From Sipunculus nudus (taxonomy: Eukaryota > Annelida > Sipuncula > Golfingiida > Sipunculidae): a stretch of 64,000 nucleotides of DNA. Made by a program: the position numbers and the translations under genes. Shown piece by piece: positions 14,901 through 24,282 of this stretch (position 1 is its first letter; each line of letters begins with the position of its first letter). The stretch lies in NCBI GenBank assembly GCA_026874595.1, contig CM049316.1, positions 46,641,695-46,705,694 on the forward strand, written 5' to 3'. The notes beneath the pieces are model-generated. The model did not search any database. It was not told where the DNA came from and saw only the letters and a list, made by a program, of their open reading frames with translations.

Positions 14901-15906
14901 GGTGAGTCGCTTACTGTATCCTTTTTGCCATGATTCGCATGTTAAGTTAATTGTACATTCGTCTAGTTTTCACATATTGCAAGGTATGCACTGATACCAT
15001 AACTACTGATGTTTATGCTCTCTTTCCATTGTGTTAGCCATCAATGGGAAATCAAAACTGAGCTCAAGGATTACATACATCAATCATATTGAACTTTTCT
15101 AATAAATTATCAAATATTTTGTATACGATATCTATCGTGAACCTTTGCTAGTAATATCATATCAAGATTAAGATTTTCTGCTTTGCAGTTGATGTAAGTT
15201 AAGGTTAATTCCGTTTCAGGCGTGCCTAAAGACATGCTATCAGAAGCACCTGATCAATACATGCGGATGTTCCGACCCTCTTGTACCAAAGTACGGCAAG
15301 GCTTTTGATTATGTTGATGTCAACTCCTGTGATACAAAGAATATCACTCAAGGTAAGCGAATCCTAGCTTTACAAGTTAGAAATTTGACAAATATAGTGG
15401 CTTTATTGTACGTTCACAGTTCTTGTAGGTGAAGTAACCATCAAACAACCAGTGGAGCATGTTCAATTCACACTGACGAACAAGAAAGGGAAATATTATA
15501 AGCAGTAGCCCGTATGTCCTAGCACAGGACTGGAACAAAACACAATCCGTTTACTGACAGCGGAGTCCGTAATAAACATGAGAAAGAAAAGTCTGCTCAC
15601 GAAAATAACATTTACTTGGTGGAAATAGCAAACGCTAGAATGTATAGGAACATTTCAAATATTTTTGCAGGCATCAAACTTCTTTATCTTTCTTTGGTTT
15701 TCTAAAGAAGGTATTCGAAATTCTGCACTATATTTGATAACATTTAACAGAGGTCTTCCACTTTAATTTAGTCTAAAATGGATTGATGTCATTCACTGAT
15801 AGTTGTAAATGTTTAAACTTATATCACTTCATGTTATGTCAGATGTTTTTATGCATGATGCATGTGGCTTGCCCATAATTAATAATGTTTATATACTTCC
15901 AGAAAG

Positions 15907-15960
<54 letters not shown>

Positions 15961-18900
15961 TTTAAATAACAAGATAGTTGAGGAAAGAATTTTCATTTGG
16001 CAAGAAAATTATATTTCATGATTTTCATGGACTGAGAATATTTTTTTTCTTTAATTAAAAGAATGTTAAAGGTTAAACTTGGTCAAGGTTTTTCTCTCTG
16101 CGCCAATTGAAAAACCTATGTTAACGGCACATTACGTATACATTCAATGAATCTTAAAATGGCTGCCCTGTAGGGAAATACACATATAATTTAAAATCAT
16201 TATATGATTATGTTTAATAAATCTGCAGATGACTGCAAATACGGTGTTGGTCTTCTGTATCAAAATGATGAACTGGACTGCTACTGTCCGCATGCCTGCA
16301 AGTAAGTAAATACCCCCTGTTTTAACGCATATAACATAAATCATGCATGTGTTTCAACTTCCTCAGACTTTGATATTCCAGGCCTAAATACTAAGAAATT
16401 CTAGGTCCCAGTCATTTTAAAAAGTTTAATTTTTTAGAATACTGTTCATGGTAAGCAAGGCAAATGGTAGCAGGTAATAGATTTAAGGTGCCGCACATTA
16501 AAGCATGGGCTTTTAGGCGAACAGTTTTCGTTAGAGCGATAATCAAGGAAGCGGTTACAACAGATACTACGTTTGTATCGCAGTAGTTTTCACACTACTA
16601 AATATGACATTAGAAACAATATTTACGACATGTCTTTGCAAACTTATAATTCTCTGCTGTCTTACCTATTCATGTTCATGAAAATAACGTTCATGCGAGG
16701 TCAGGCGTGTATGTGTACATATATTTACAGTGAAGAGCAAAAAGGAAATCTCGGTACGCATTCAATAAAATATTGAGCATACGAAGATGAATCATCATGC
16801 TATGTATTTAAAGCAACTAATGTATGGTCACCCGGAAACATGTTATTTAAATGGCCTCTTATTGTATAGCCAGTTAACCCTACTAAATAAATAAATTATA
16901 TAAATGTTTTCATAAATTCAAGAAGATAATATATTGTATAATAATGCTAATACTCGTGTAAATTTCCTTATAAGCAGGTTCTGTTTACATTGGAAGCCTG
17001 ACAGTATCTGAGCAAGAGCTTAAGAATTTATTTCTTTTGAGTTTAAACTCGGAGCACAAGTTTAGCGTTATAACCCACTGGTGACCGCAATATTGGTCTT
17101 CAGAGATCGACAGTACATGCATTAGAATGCTACACGAGAGTTCAGTAAATACAATTGTAGCTTAAATAGTGGCATCTCAGATGTTAGTTGACTGAAGAGA
17201 AAGCTGCGTCGCCAGCAACTAGTATAATCATATTCACATAATATATTTTAGAGACTCCTACTATACCCCACGCTTATCACAAGCAAGGTGGCCCGCGGAT
17301 GCCTACGTTGTAAGTATGAATCTTTAGATGACCAATTTCCTTCAACTGTTATTGTTTTAACTTTATACTTCCCGCAGATGTTGGAACATTTCTGGTCAAG
17401 TTTTGGAGTTTCAAAAGATTTTCACTCTTGATCCAGCTGCGACCTTTCATATAACCTATAGGTTGGCTTAAAATATCTGTGTAACCTTTCATGTTTAACA
17501 GATCCATAACTGCCTTGTCATGTTTTGGATTTTTTCGTGTTTATCCTGTCCGCTTGTTCATTAGAGGCAGCACATTCTCTTTTTTTTATTTTGACAATTT
17601 TATTTTTTTTAGATGATTGCAATAAACGTTTTGTAAAGCATGGGATCATGTGTATGATAGAAACTGTAAGGCGTAAATGAAAGATTTAGCCTCTGTGGTC
17701 TAGGGGAAGGACACAGGTGTCAAAGCCGAGAGATTCGATCCTCGGGCGAGAAGCGCTTAGAATTTTTACGGTCGACTCCACCCTACGCTCTGCGTGACCT
17801 CCCGGTGACCTTCCACTCACACGCTGTGAAAGCCAAAAGGATTCTTCAGGTTTGGCAAGCTGCCAAACACCCAGTTTGTTTGCGCTGGAAAGGGTAAAAT
17901 CTGATTGGCTCAGCGTGTAAATAAACATTGCTGCGCCTACGCAAAGCTCGTGCGGCACTGCAAGAGAGGAAATATGCAAACAGTCGGGGGATAACTGAGC
18001 TCAGGCCACACAAGCAAGTTAGTTTAGAGAATGTCTTGAAAGGTGATGATTGCACCGTGTGTATGCCAACGGGGGTGGAAAACGTTTTTGGTTACAAGCA
18101 CTTTCGACCGCAGTGCAAAGTGACCGGCCCATTAAGAACATCCGATTGTTCTGGTTATACCCGCAATGTGATTGGTTAATATTACGCAGGGGGAATTCCA
18201 CAGAGACAACACCGCCTGATGGCCAAACCTTACTGGCAACCGCAGTTTTTGCAGCGCTTAGTGTCCTGATAAATAAGCAGGGACATGCACTGTGCAAATT
18301 TTATTGTAGGTGGCGCCACCAGTCTTGTATACGACAAAGCTATCCAATATAAATAAATATGCCAATTTCAGGCTCATATATCAAATTCCTCAGGAGAAAG
18401 AAGCAGGTACATACACTATGCAAAAGTCATTGTAGGTGGCAACACCTGTCTTGTGAACGAGAAAGCCATCAAAGATGAATAGACAGGTCAAAATATCAGG
18501 CCAATACATCAAACTCCTCTTGAGTTTGATGCACTGGGCTGACCAGGCTTAGGTGAGAAAGGAAGCTACCCCGAGTGAACTGTGGCAAATTGCTGGCTCA
18601 AGCTACTGCACTGAGTGAACTCTTGACCTGCACCTGGCCAGACTGAGTGAACTTTAGACCTGTACCTCGCTGCACTGAGTGACCTCTTGACCTGTTGCAT
18701 AATCTGACACAGTTTGCAGTCTGCCAACGCTATAAATAGATACAGTCTAGCCTTTGGCGCCAAATCTGATGCAGTGGGCAGTCTGCCAAAGCTATAAATA
18801 GAATTCAGGTACTGCATTGAGTGAACTCTTGACCTATACCTGGCTGCACTGAGTGAAATCTTGACTTGTTGCCTAATCTGATACAGTTGGCAGTCTGCAA

Positions 18901-21733
18901 AAGCTATAAATAGATACAGGCTGACCTTGGCCTGTTGCCAAATCTGAAATAGTGTGCCAGTCTGCCAAGCTATTTATAGATACAGTCACAATCTTGGCCT
19001 GTTGGTAAATCTGTTTACACATGCTGAAATACTTCGGCTAAAATGCTTTTTTTTCAAGCTGATATATTCATAAGATTTTTTATAAAAATGTTTAAAATAA
19101 TAAAAGATGCAGTCCTTTCATTTTTAAAGGTCTAATAATTGTGCCAAAAATCTTTAGGTAAACTTGAACAAAGGCCCCTTAGATTAATTTTTGTTCAATG
19201 TTACATTAATTTAAGCAACAGTTTTGCAGAAGGAAATTATTGCAGCCCTCAATTTGAAGGGCTCAAGACAAACTTAAGCTTTCTATGACTCTGCCAATTA
19301 ATCAATTAATCCAACCTATTATTATACAATAAAAAAAAAATAACTATATCCTAGAATATTCTTATAAAAAATTGAACCATTCAGCTTGACAAGTTGCATC
19401 ATGAAACATTTTAAAGCTGAAAGTGGCTAAAATTACTAGTAGTCTATGTAGGTGGCGCCACAAAAACTGCAATTTCAAGTATGAGTCACGTGACCAACAT
19501 ATGAACAAAATTAAGTGATCATAGCTCCTATTGTTTCTGAGATTGTTATTTTAGTATGCTAACCTGCCAAATGTCTAATTTCTAATTCCTGTAACTATAG
19601 GCCAAAATTTATCAAACCAAAACCATTTGAACAAACTTGAGAGAACTGGTCTCTGGGATCATTTCTGTGAAATATAGAAACATTTGACTGAATGATTTAC
19701 AGAGAAGGAGATTTTCAAAGTTTTTTTTTTTTTTTTTAGCTTTTTTCCCATAAAATTTATGTAACTGCAGGTGGCGCCACAAAACACTCAATCCCACAAC
19801 ATGTGATATGTGACAGATTTTGCATAAAATTTGGGGATGCTTGCTTCTGCTATTCATGAGAAATTATGGATTAATGTACTGATGGCTGATGATCCCTGTA
19901 TAGAGAAGGTCGATGCAGGTGGCGCGACCAATACCTCAATTTCAAATATGACGCATGTGACCAACATTTGCATAAGATTTGGTGATGATGGCTCCAGCTG
20001 TTTCTGATATTGTAATTTTAGTATCCTTTTTTGGCAAATGACCAAGTTCAGCTTCCTGTAACTCGGCCAAAATTCGCTGAACTGGAACCATTCGAAAAAA
20101 CCTGAGAAAGTTTGTTACAGGGATTATTTCTTTGAAATATTGAATGATTTGGCTTGACAGTTTCAGAGAAGATTTTGTAAGTTTTTTTTAGCGTTTTCCC
20201 TATAAAATCTAAGTAAAAGCAGATAGCCAAAACATAAGCAAAATCCAATAGATTTTTTTGGATGACTGATTTTTTGCCTTAAGTTTGGTAATGCTAGCTC
20301 CTGCCATTTCGAGATAGTATTGGTTGACGACGCACGACGCCGCACATCGCATAAGCTCACATGTTCGCTAACAATTCTGTATTTCGTTATTAACATATTA
20401 ATTCTCTAATATAAAGGAATATATGACATTTATTAATTTTTGTCATGTGTGTTTCAGGATACACTACACACCCGGCTTGACAGTGTGGTTCCTGATATCA
20501 TGACTGACCCGAATGACACGGACAAATTCCGCAGAAATCTGCTCAAGTTAGAGATTTATTATGAGGAATTCAACTATGAGAAAATAGAAGAAAAACCAGC
20601 TTACTCGGTGAGTATTAAGAATGTATTTCTTTGACCGTGGCCATAGAATGTGTACAGAAAAAGATAGTATGGCAGCTAGGGCCTGTACATTAATCTGCTA
20701 GCCATATAATTTACGCATTCTAATATTTATAATGTTAATGCCCCATTCTAATCTCGAGTTCAGTTTGTTACATATTCAGGTATTCCATATCTTAATGTAA
20801 TACAGAATCATGATGCATGTTAAATTGTTGTCGCACCTTCGAGGATGGAGAATAAATCAAGCAGGTCCCTCCCTTCCATAAACGACTGCCAAGTATTGCA
20901 AAAATGAAAAATGTCAACAAACTACTGGAAATCACTAAGCAATGGAAGTGACCTGACTGAAGTATTTACGAGACGGTTACCTTCCTTTTGATAGGCCTAA
21001 GTGTTATTTTCTCAAGTTCATGACTGTTGGAGTGACTGAAATTTGTTTAGGCCGACTTCTAGTGGTCTAATAACATATATACCATATCGGGCGAACTTGT
21101 TTCACCTTTCTTTCCTCATTCTTCCAACTTTAAAGAATATAACAGATGAATATATTACCATAGAATGAAAAACAAATTAAGGCATTATTTATTTATTTAC
21201 TTAATATAATTAATTATAAAACTGAATCGTTGTTCTTGTCAGACCTATTGTGGTTATGGTAAGTGTTGTGGGGTACAGGACAACTGAAGAGGCCTACATA
21301 CCTTTTCTTTTTCTTACTTCAGCCTGTCCAGTTTGTCTCGGATATCGGTGGCATGCTGGGTCTGTGGATGGGTTTCTCTGTCCTCACAATCTTTGAATTT
21401 ATCGAACTACTCATGGATTTAATCGGATTAAGTTGTGTGAAATCTGCCCCAGCACCAAGACGTTCCATGTCACGAGAGAAAACACCTGTCAAATCCAGAT
21501 CGATATCCGGAAATGTTCAGCAGACGACACGCAAGTTTTCCCGCGCGTCTGACCCGGAAGTGGTGTCTCAGGATTCTGTAACCCCCACACTTATTTCCCG
21601 ATCAAAATCGACTGTCAGTGTGACACATGGCGTGTCACATGAGCGACCAGTCCGTTCACCGCCCCCATCCTACACCAGCTTACAGCGTACACCCGAGTAC
21701 CAAGAACATGCAATGGTTTCCTTTTCTTGGTGA
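13..21733 (+). CDS. DEG/ENaC channel subunit with C-type lectin domain (3' part of gene, 11 exons)
   Basis: Seen: exons 13-196, 11977-12179, 12542-12905, 13625-13734, 14155-14318, 14791-14901, 15220-15352, 16229-16301, 17252-17309, 20458-20607 and 21323-21733 all have AG/GT borders, keep one frame and give 652 codons plus stop. In-window residues about 5-128 form a C-type lectin domain, 130-190 a Thr-rich stalk and 210-516 the DEG/ENaC ectodomain (FILDC, GNCYVFN, GLSLILNIQQDEY, SPYGNC, a Cys-rich segment, YYEEFNYEKIEE). Residues 517-555 are the pore/TM2 and 556-652 a cytosolic tail. Family knowledge: DEG/ENaC proteins are trimeric, amiloride-sensitive cation channels with two membrane passes. 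The N-terminus and TM1 are not in the window and must be upstream. Inference: a plasma-membrane sodium channel whose finger region carries a lectin module. The channel assignment is very secure; that the lectin exons belong to the same transcript rests on phase continuity and lack of any stop. Confidence 0.93.
197..2260. other. Channel intron 1, left part, no recognised feature
   Basis: AT-rich sequence with stops in all frames. I see no conserved protein, RNA or clear repeat. The short open frames here (for example 337-627 and 1904-2101) have no recognisable motif. Confidence 0.5.
2265..3470. repeat. About four tandem copies of a ~280-bp dimeric repeat with palindromic core
   Basis: Cores of the type GGTGGCGCCACC or a variant sit near 2388, 2532, 2633, 2776, 2908, 3058, 3187 and 3336. 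Alternating half-units give a period of about 245-280. Shared phrases include ATGAGTGATTTTATCCCAC, CAAAATTTTAGGCAGAT and ATGTCTGCAG. Single copies of the same family occur at 18250-18540, 30240-30530 and 63290-63690. Confidence 0.85.
3471..4180. other. Unassigned intronic stretch
   Basis: It includes a short (GGC)n run near 3592 and a moderately GC-rich patch at 3900-4030. I recognise no gene or element. Confidence 0.4.
4186..5925. mobile_element. Degenerate 190-bp-unit tandem element, interrupted by LTR and another insertion
   Basis: The left end (GCCGCAGCCACAAAGCGGTT, then GCATATAG) resembles the left end of the intact element at 53151. Tandem-unit phrases such as GTTCGCGTTTCGTCCCGG, CCAGTTACAGATCGAG and AAAATTTCATGAAAAA recur from 5041 on. 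The unit is broken at 4221-5038 by a solo LTR and at about 5490-5870 by unrelated sequence, after which the unit resumes (TTACAGGTCAAGTTCGCG). Confidence 0.65.
4221..5038 (-). mobile_element. Solo LTR of an LTR retrotransposon
   Basis: Read on the minus strand it begins TGTTACAGG and ends GTAACA, typical TG...CA termini within a short inverted repeat. Internally, in the right order, there is a TATA box (GTTATATAAGG, near 4758-4768) and a polyadenylation signal (AAGAATAAATTATAG, near 4372-4387). Flanks ATAG and GTAG look like a 4-bp target duplication with one mismatch. Length is 818 bp. No internal gag or pol sequence is present. Family not identified. Confidence 0.65.
5926..6404. other. Unassigned intronic stretch
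   Basis: AT-rich, no motif or repeat recognised. Confidence 0.4.
6405..8945 (+). mobile_element. Helentron/pearl-like element(s) with 337-bp tandem core
   Basis: The left end AGCTCAGCTGACTGAAAGTC folds on itself with ATCTGAGCT. The right end carries CAGCTGAGCGTC and the perfect palindrome TGACCCATGGGTCA (8927-8940), followed by CTTGTT. Core monomers carry GGTGGCGCCACC-like centres near 6741, 7078, 7415, 7752 and 8088, i.e. spaced 336-337 bp. A second left end starts at 8413, so 8413-8945 is itself a complete short copy and 6405-8412 is a copy lacking its right end. No coding capacity. The class is inferred from architecture. Confidence 0.75.
8946..9578. other. Unassigned intronic stretch
   Basis: AT-rich, with a (CA)n run near 9549-9572 at its end. 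Nothing else recognised. Confidence 0.4.
9579..10968. mobile_element. Possible hAT-like non-autonomous element carrying ATTACT hexamer tracts
   Basis: It begins CAGGGTTTGGTC and ends ACCCCATCCCTG, imperfect inverted termini of hAT style. It is flanked by ATATATAT-type sequence, so an 8-bp target duplication cannot be told from the microsatellite. (ATTACT)n-like runs occur near the left end (about 9606-9720) and inverse-complement runs (AGTAATAG) near 10829-10860. Confidence 0.45.
10969..11016. repeat. (AT)n microsatellite
   Basis: About 24 AT units directly between the two hAT-like elements. Confidence 0.95.
11017..11887. mobile_element. hAT-like MITE, 871 bp
   Basis: The left terminus is TAGTGGTGGGAGTCGG and the right terminus, reversed, is TAGTGGTGGGCCGATC. 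The first ten bases are identical, with GATCATC motifs just inside. It is inserted in an (AT)n tract. There is no transposase reading frame. The start YAGNG fits hAT-derived elements. Confidence 0.65.
11888..11926. repeat. (AT)n microsatellite
   Basis: AT run that ends about 50 bases before the lectin exon at 11977. Confidence 0.95.
11977..12179 (+). CDS. Channel gene, exon encoding C-terminal half of C-type lectin domain
   Basis: The acceptor TTTTTATCAG precedes 11977 and the donor is G|GTAAGG. The product has the family hallmarks WIGL, YTNWQAGHP, CVAM, KWQSENC and YALCE. The Ca2+/sugar motifs are not canonical: GHPE stands where EPN or QPD is usual, and WQS replaces WND. Classic Ca2+-dependent sugar binding is therefore doubtful. 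The exon follows an 11.8-kb intron and begins just after a microsatellite. Confidence 0.93.
12542..12905 (+). CDS. Channel gene, exon with Thr-rich stalk and start of conserved ectodomain
   Basis: The acceptor TTGACAG leads in and the donor is GA|GTACGT. The first 60 or so residues are Thr/Ala/Ser/Pro-rich with an imperfect 10-residue repeat (TTAAQTTVxA), as in mucin-type O-glycosylated stalks. The exon then enters the DEG/ENaC fold with EFILDCMFSGVSC, the equivalent of the ENaC FxLSCxFxGxxC segment. It ends in phase 2, and the split Glu codon is completed at 13625. One exon thus codes for both stalk and channel sequence, which physically links the lectin side to the channel side. Confidence 0.93.
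13625..13734 (+). CDS. Channel gene, exon with GNCYVFN motif
   Basis: The acceptor TTTCACAG leads in and the donor is TTTG|GTACTG. It encodes EFEHFYNSMHGNCYVFNSG, matching the highly conserved YGNCYTFN segment of DEG/ENaC ectodomains. It ends in phase 1, and the split Gly codon starts the next exon. Confidence 0.92.
14155..14318 (+). CDS. Channel gene, exon with GLSLILNIQQDEY motif
   Basis: The acceptor TTCGTAG leads in and the donor is AAG|GTAAGT. The product GLSLILNIQQDEYL followed by GARLVIHDQ, MPFPEEEGIIV and PGAVTSVGI is one of the best-conserved palm/beta-ball blocks of the family. Confidence 0.95.
14791..14901 (+). CDS. Channel gene, exon with SPYGNC motif
   Basis: The acceptor TCTTATTTAG leads in and the donor is ATG|GTGAGT. 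It is exactly 37 codons, phase 0 on both sides. It encodes LVIKRMASPYGNCTD, the conserved Lys/Arg-x-x-x-x-Pro-Tyr-Gly-Asn-Cys-Thr segment that opens the thumb region. Confidence 0.93.
15220..15352 (+). CDS. Channel gene, Cys-rich thumb exon
   Basis: The acceptor CCGTTTCAG leads in and the donor is CAAG|GTAAGC. It encodes ACLKTCYQKHLINTCGCSDP, matching the family C-x-x-x-C-(x)n-C-x-C pattern of the disulphide-stapled thumb. It ends in phase 1. Confidence 0.94.
15908..15960. repeat. (AT)n microsatellite in channel intron
   Basis: Nearly pure AT run with one CAT interruption. The surrounding intron (15353-16228) holds nothing else I recognise. Confidence 0.95.
16229..16301 (+). CDS. Channel gene, Cys-rich exon (CYCPHAC)
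   Basis: The acceptor AATCTGCAG leads in and the donor is AA|GTAAGT. It encodes DDCKYGVGLL and then LDCYCPHACK, the second half of the thumb disulphide ladder (CxCPxxC in the family). It ends in phase 2. Confidence 0.92.
17252..17309 (+). CDS. Channel gene, short exon (YYTPRLSQARWP)
   Basis: The acceptor is TTTTAG and the donor GTT|GTAAGT. It has 58 bases. It completes the Lys codon after CPHAC and encodes DSYYTPRLSQARWPADAYV, matching the family pattern Y-x-x-x-L-S-x-x-x-W/F-P. Its reading is fixed by phase on both sides. Confidence 0.88.
17689..17845 (+). mobile_element. tRNA-derived SINE
   Basis: The tRNA-like head has an A box (TGGTCTAGGGGAAGGA) and a B box (GAGATTCGATCCTC) at proper spacing. 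The body that follows includes CCTCCCGGTGACCTTCCACT. Family unknown. The following 17846-18250 is non-repetitive, unassigned sequence with ATTGG boxes. Confidence 0.7.
18256..19560 (+). repeat. Dispersed repeat, plus-oriented copy
   Basis: Phrases at 18540-19080 (for example GCCCAGTCTGCCAA-like, TATAAATAGATACAG, CTGCACTGAGTGAACTCTTG) recur inverted at 29760-30180. The internal part has several tandem TATAAATAGATACAG units. It includes the palindrome GGTGGCGCCACC at 18309. Confidence 0.75.
19440..20400 (+). repeat. Tandem-like units with AGGTGGCGCCAC cores and nearby relatives
   Basis: Similar units restart near 19449, 19771 and 19917, each with TGCAGGTGGCGCCAC or a variant and then AATTTCAA, ATGTGACCAACAT and related phrases. 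A diverged copy, inverted, lies at 29260-29400. Confidence 0.6.
20458..20607 (+). CDS. Channel gene, pre-TM2 exon
   Basis: The acceptor GTGTTTCAG leads in and the donor is TCG|GTGAGT. It has exactly 50 codons. It encodes FRRNLLKLEIYYEEFNYEKI, the highly conserved strand before TM2. The 3.1-kb intron before it is filled with a SINE and dispersed repeats. Confidence 0.95.
21323..21733 (+). CDS. Channel gene, terminal exon: pore, TM2 and cytosolic tail with PY motif
   Basis: The acceptor TTCTTACTTCAG leads in and the stop TGA is at 21731. SDIGGMLGLWMGFSVLTIFE is the pore/TM2 signature. Ser occupies the degenerin position and G-F-S the G-x-S selectivity tract. The roughly 97-residue tail is basic and Ser-rich (RRSMSR, RKFSRAS, SRSKS), suggesting phosphorylation sites. 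It carries PPPSYTSL at bases 21659-21682, which matches the PPPxYxxL motif that binds Nedd4-family WW domains in vertebrate ENaC tails. A weak candidate polyadenylation signal ATTAAA lies at 22178. Confidence 0.95.
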   Translation, partial: PVQFVSDIGGMLGLWMGFSVLTIFEFIELLMDLIGLSCVKSAPAPRRSMSREKTPVKSRSISGNVQQTTRKFSRASDPEVVSQDSVTPTLISRSKSTVSVTHGVSHERPVRSPPPSYTSLQRTPEYQEHAMVSFSW

Positions 21734-22547
21734 ATTACAGATCTTCCGACACTGGAAAAATGAATTGGACAAATGATCAGATTTACCACTGCAAAAATAT
21801 TAATTTTTTTCTCATACGAGCGTACACGCATAATATTGTACCTATTGCTTTATTTACAGAATTGAGATACTTATACGGGCACGGCTAGTTGATGAACAAT
21901 TATATTATCATTTGAAAAATCGTGAGTGCCACATAAAACGAGCGAGTCCGTCTGACACCGAACGAGCCCTTCAGATAATCCGCTTAATTGGCTACCCATC
22001 CGTGCATATAGCACAATTTATATTTACGCAATAGTTCAAGGAAGTATATCCCAGGATGGAATGTGCGCATTTTCAGTTTTTTTATGGATTTATTTTATTT
22101 CGCCGTATAGCCTGTGGAAAGTAACATCAGATCAAGTGATATATTTTAAACATATAGTTACGATTTCTTATGTTAAAATTAAAAATATACATAACATTTC
22201 AAAATATTATATAATCACTTACGAATTGATTGTGGATTTGTACCGGCTAAGTTGTAATTTTATCTTAAGATTAACAGATAAAAGTATTTTCCATATGACA
22301 TGAATCTGATGGATTTTATAGAATCATTTATATCAAAAATATTGTATCAGTACTTTTAGCAATGTCGTACTGTTTCGGTAATACTTGCAAATACATGTTA
22401 TATAAGACGGCTTGCTTATAATTTGAGCACTGTAGTTGATAAAAATCCCTGCATCAAAGTTTTGTTATTTTTCTCCGTTTTAACGACACCTTCTCTTCCG
22501 TGGCTAGGTTAAGATTCATGTCGTTGATTCATATTAACCATATGTTA

Positions 22548-22631
<84 letters not shown>

Positions 22632-23650
22632 CTTGAAATCCGGGATTTCATTAATTCAGTCGAGAATCGTCATAGAACTTTAATATTCAAATAACCTTTT
22701 GTTAATGGATGTAATGGGGATATTTCAATGATTCATTTCTTAATAGAATTTGTCACACGTGGTTGGGAAGAAAGCTGACGTACCGGTTCCAAGAAACAAG
22801 CATTCCGTGTATTCCTTGTCCTTTTACATATACCATGCATCAATATTAAGATTTACACTTCGAGTGCACAAACAAAACATTTTATGCATGGAGTGTAAAT
22901 TCGATACTTCGTGTAGGCCTACAAAGTTTGTGTATACACACATGAAGTAGTAGTTCACACTTTTATGTAGGAAAACTTGCAGGTTGGATTACCATTACAT
23001 ATAAGCCTCGTAAAATCAACCCTCAGTGCCGCGACGAGAGTCGGCATTTTGTTGCTCTTCATAATATTTACTTAGTTAAGAGGCATTGGTCATTTAACTC
23101 TCCCCAGACAGATCGGTTTCCACTCCCGCTTTCAGTCAAGGCTCACTACATTTGCACCTTCAAAGAAACCATGTTAGTGACCTTGAACACTATTATAACC
23201 TGTAAAACTTTCTAATGCCGCACATATGTAAAGAAACAACATAAACTTATTTCCATTATGATCATATTCTGGTATTCCTATATATTTAATCTGGATAGAA
23301 AACATTTCGTCAAAACCACCCCCTCTTGACAATTATATATAACTATATAGTACAGGCCCAAGTATCACACAAGATATATACACTATACACAAGACGTTCT
23401 GGCCCATAGACCATAGATACTGTGGTTGTATTCTTTCGGATATTCCTCATGACTTCTTTGGTATATCCGCCATTTGACCTGAAGGATTGTTCTGCAGATA
23501 TACATTTCTTGAAGTTAATTAATGGGATATAAGAGGCCCTTGTTAACTTACTTGTAAGTTCAGAACAAGCAAAGTATTCTTTGTTTACGTTTCATTTGTA
23601 AGGCTATTAATGAAAGACCGTAAATTTTCAATGCTCGTGTTTTTTTATGT
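21734..23650. other. Intergenic stretch after channel gene
   Basis: It presumably holds the channel 3' UTR. The weak signal ATTAAA at 22178 is the only polyadenylation candidate seen nearby. No other gene recognised. Confidence 0.45.
22555..22624. repeat. Compound (AT)n(AG)n microsatellite
   Basis: AT run passing directly into about 22 AG units. Confidence 0.95.
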
Positions 23651-23654
23651 ATTG

Positions 23655-23972
23655 TTCCTGCGGCAATCATCAGGAAATTCGTCGGGTGCGTTTGATCCGG
23701 TCAGTATTTTCGGCTCTATTGTTGCAAGTGGTGACGGAATTTCGATATGAGTTCACTTCGATTATTGATGAGTTCAATTTCCGGGTCTAATTTGCTGAGT
23801 AATATCTGAAACTTTTATTCCATGCAAAAATTACACTGTCCGCAATTACGCATGTTTGTATTTGATTTTATATTATGTCCAAAGAGATTGTGTACTTCAC
23901 TTTTTTTTGTTTTAAATCCCAGAAAAAAATTTTGAAAGCTTTGTATCTTTTTCATATCGCCGCAGGAACAAC
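23655..23972. mobile_element. Possible small MITE with 12-bp inverted ends
   Basis: TGTTCCTGCGGC at the left and GCCGCAGGAACA at the right are perfect inverse complements about 300 bp apart. No coding sequence and no clear target duplication. Confidence 0.35.
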
Positions 23973-24090
23973 ACCACTGCGTGCGAGAAACTTGAGTTGC
24001 AACAAAATGTGAAAGTAACTTGCTCTTGCAATTATTATAATATGCTCCCTATATCATGCTGGGCACTTTGAAAGATTGCTTGGATAAATC

Positions 24091-24139
<49 letters not shown>
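24091..24139. repeat. (AT)n microsatellite
   Basis: AT run directly before the ribozyme inverted repeat. Confidence 0.95.
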
Positions 24140-24143
<4 letters not shown>

Positions 24144-24165
24144 CTGAAGAAAAACAACACTGTAA

Positions 24166-24214
24166 ATTCACTAGAGTCTATTTCACGGGATGCGACCCGA
24201 TCATCAGGTGAATG
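24166..24214 (-). ncRNA. Hammerhead ribozyme, mirror copy (minus strand)
   Basis: Reverse complement of the left arm gives ATTCAC, CTGATGA, the same CGGG/CCCG stem II, then GAAA and GTGAAT. Its three-base-pair stem III has a mismatch in the middle (T against C), so it should be weaker than the plus-strand copy. Confidence 0.7.
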
Positions 24215-24234
24215 TTTTTAGACATTCTAACAAC

Positions 24235-24282
24235 GTTCACCTGATGATCGGGTCGCATCCCGTGAAACAGACTGTAGTGAAT
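24235..24282 (+). ncRNA. Hammerhead ribozyme (plus strand)
   Basis: Stem I: GTTCAC (24235-24240) pairs with GTGAAT (24277-24282), the last pair G-U. The core CTGATGA is at 24241-24247. Stem II: CGGG/CCCG closed by TCGCAT. GAAA is at 24264-24267. Stem III: ACA/TGT with loop GAC (24267-24275). The cleavage base A is at 24276 (GUA). All invariant core bases are present and three stems form. The only flaw is a U-U at the first stem II position where G-C is usual. It probably belongs to a Penelope-like element or a retrozyme, which are known carriers. Confidence 0.85.

Noticed and set aside
19881-19900. CTGATGATCCCTG as another hammerhead core
   Set aside because: No GAAA at the right spacing and no stems.
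21263-21322. In-frame Met upstream of the last channel exon
   Set aside because: The 20 codons before 21323 are the intron's pyrimidine-rich end; the true exon starts after TTACTTCAG.
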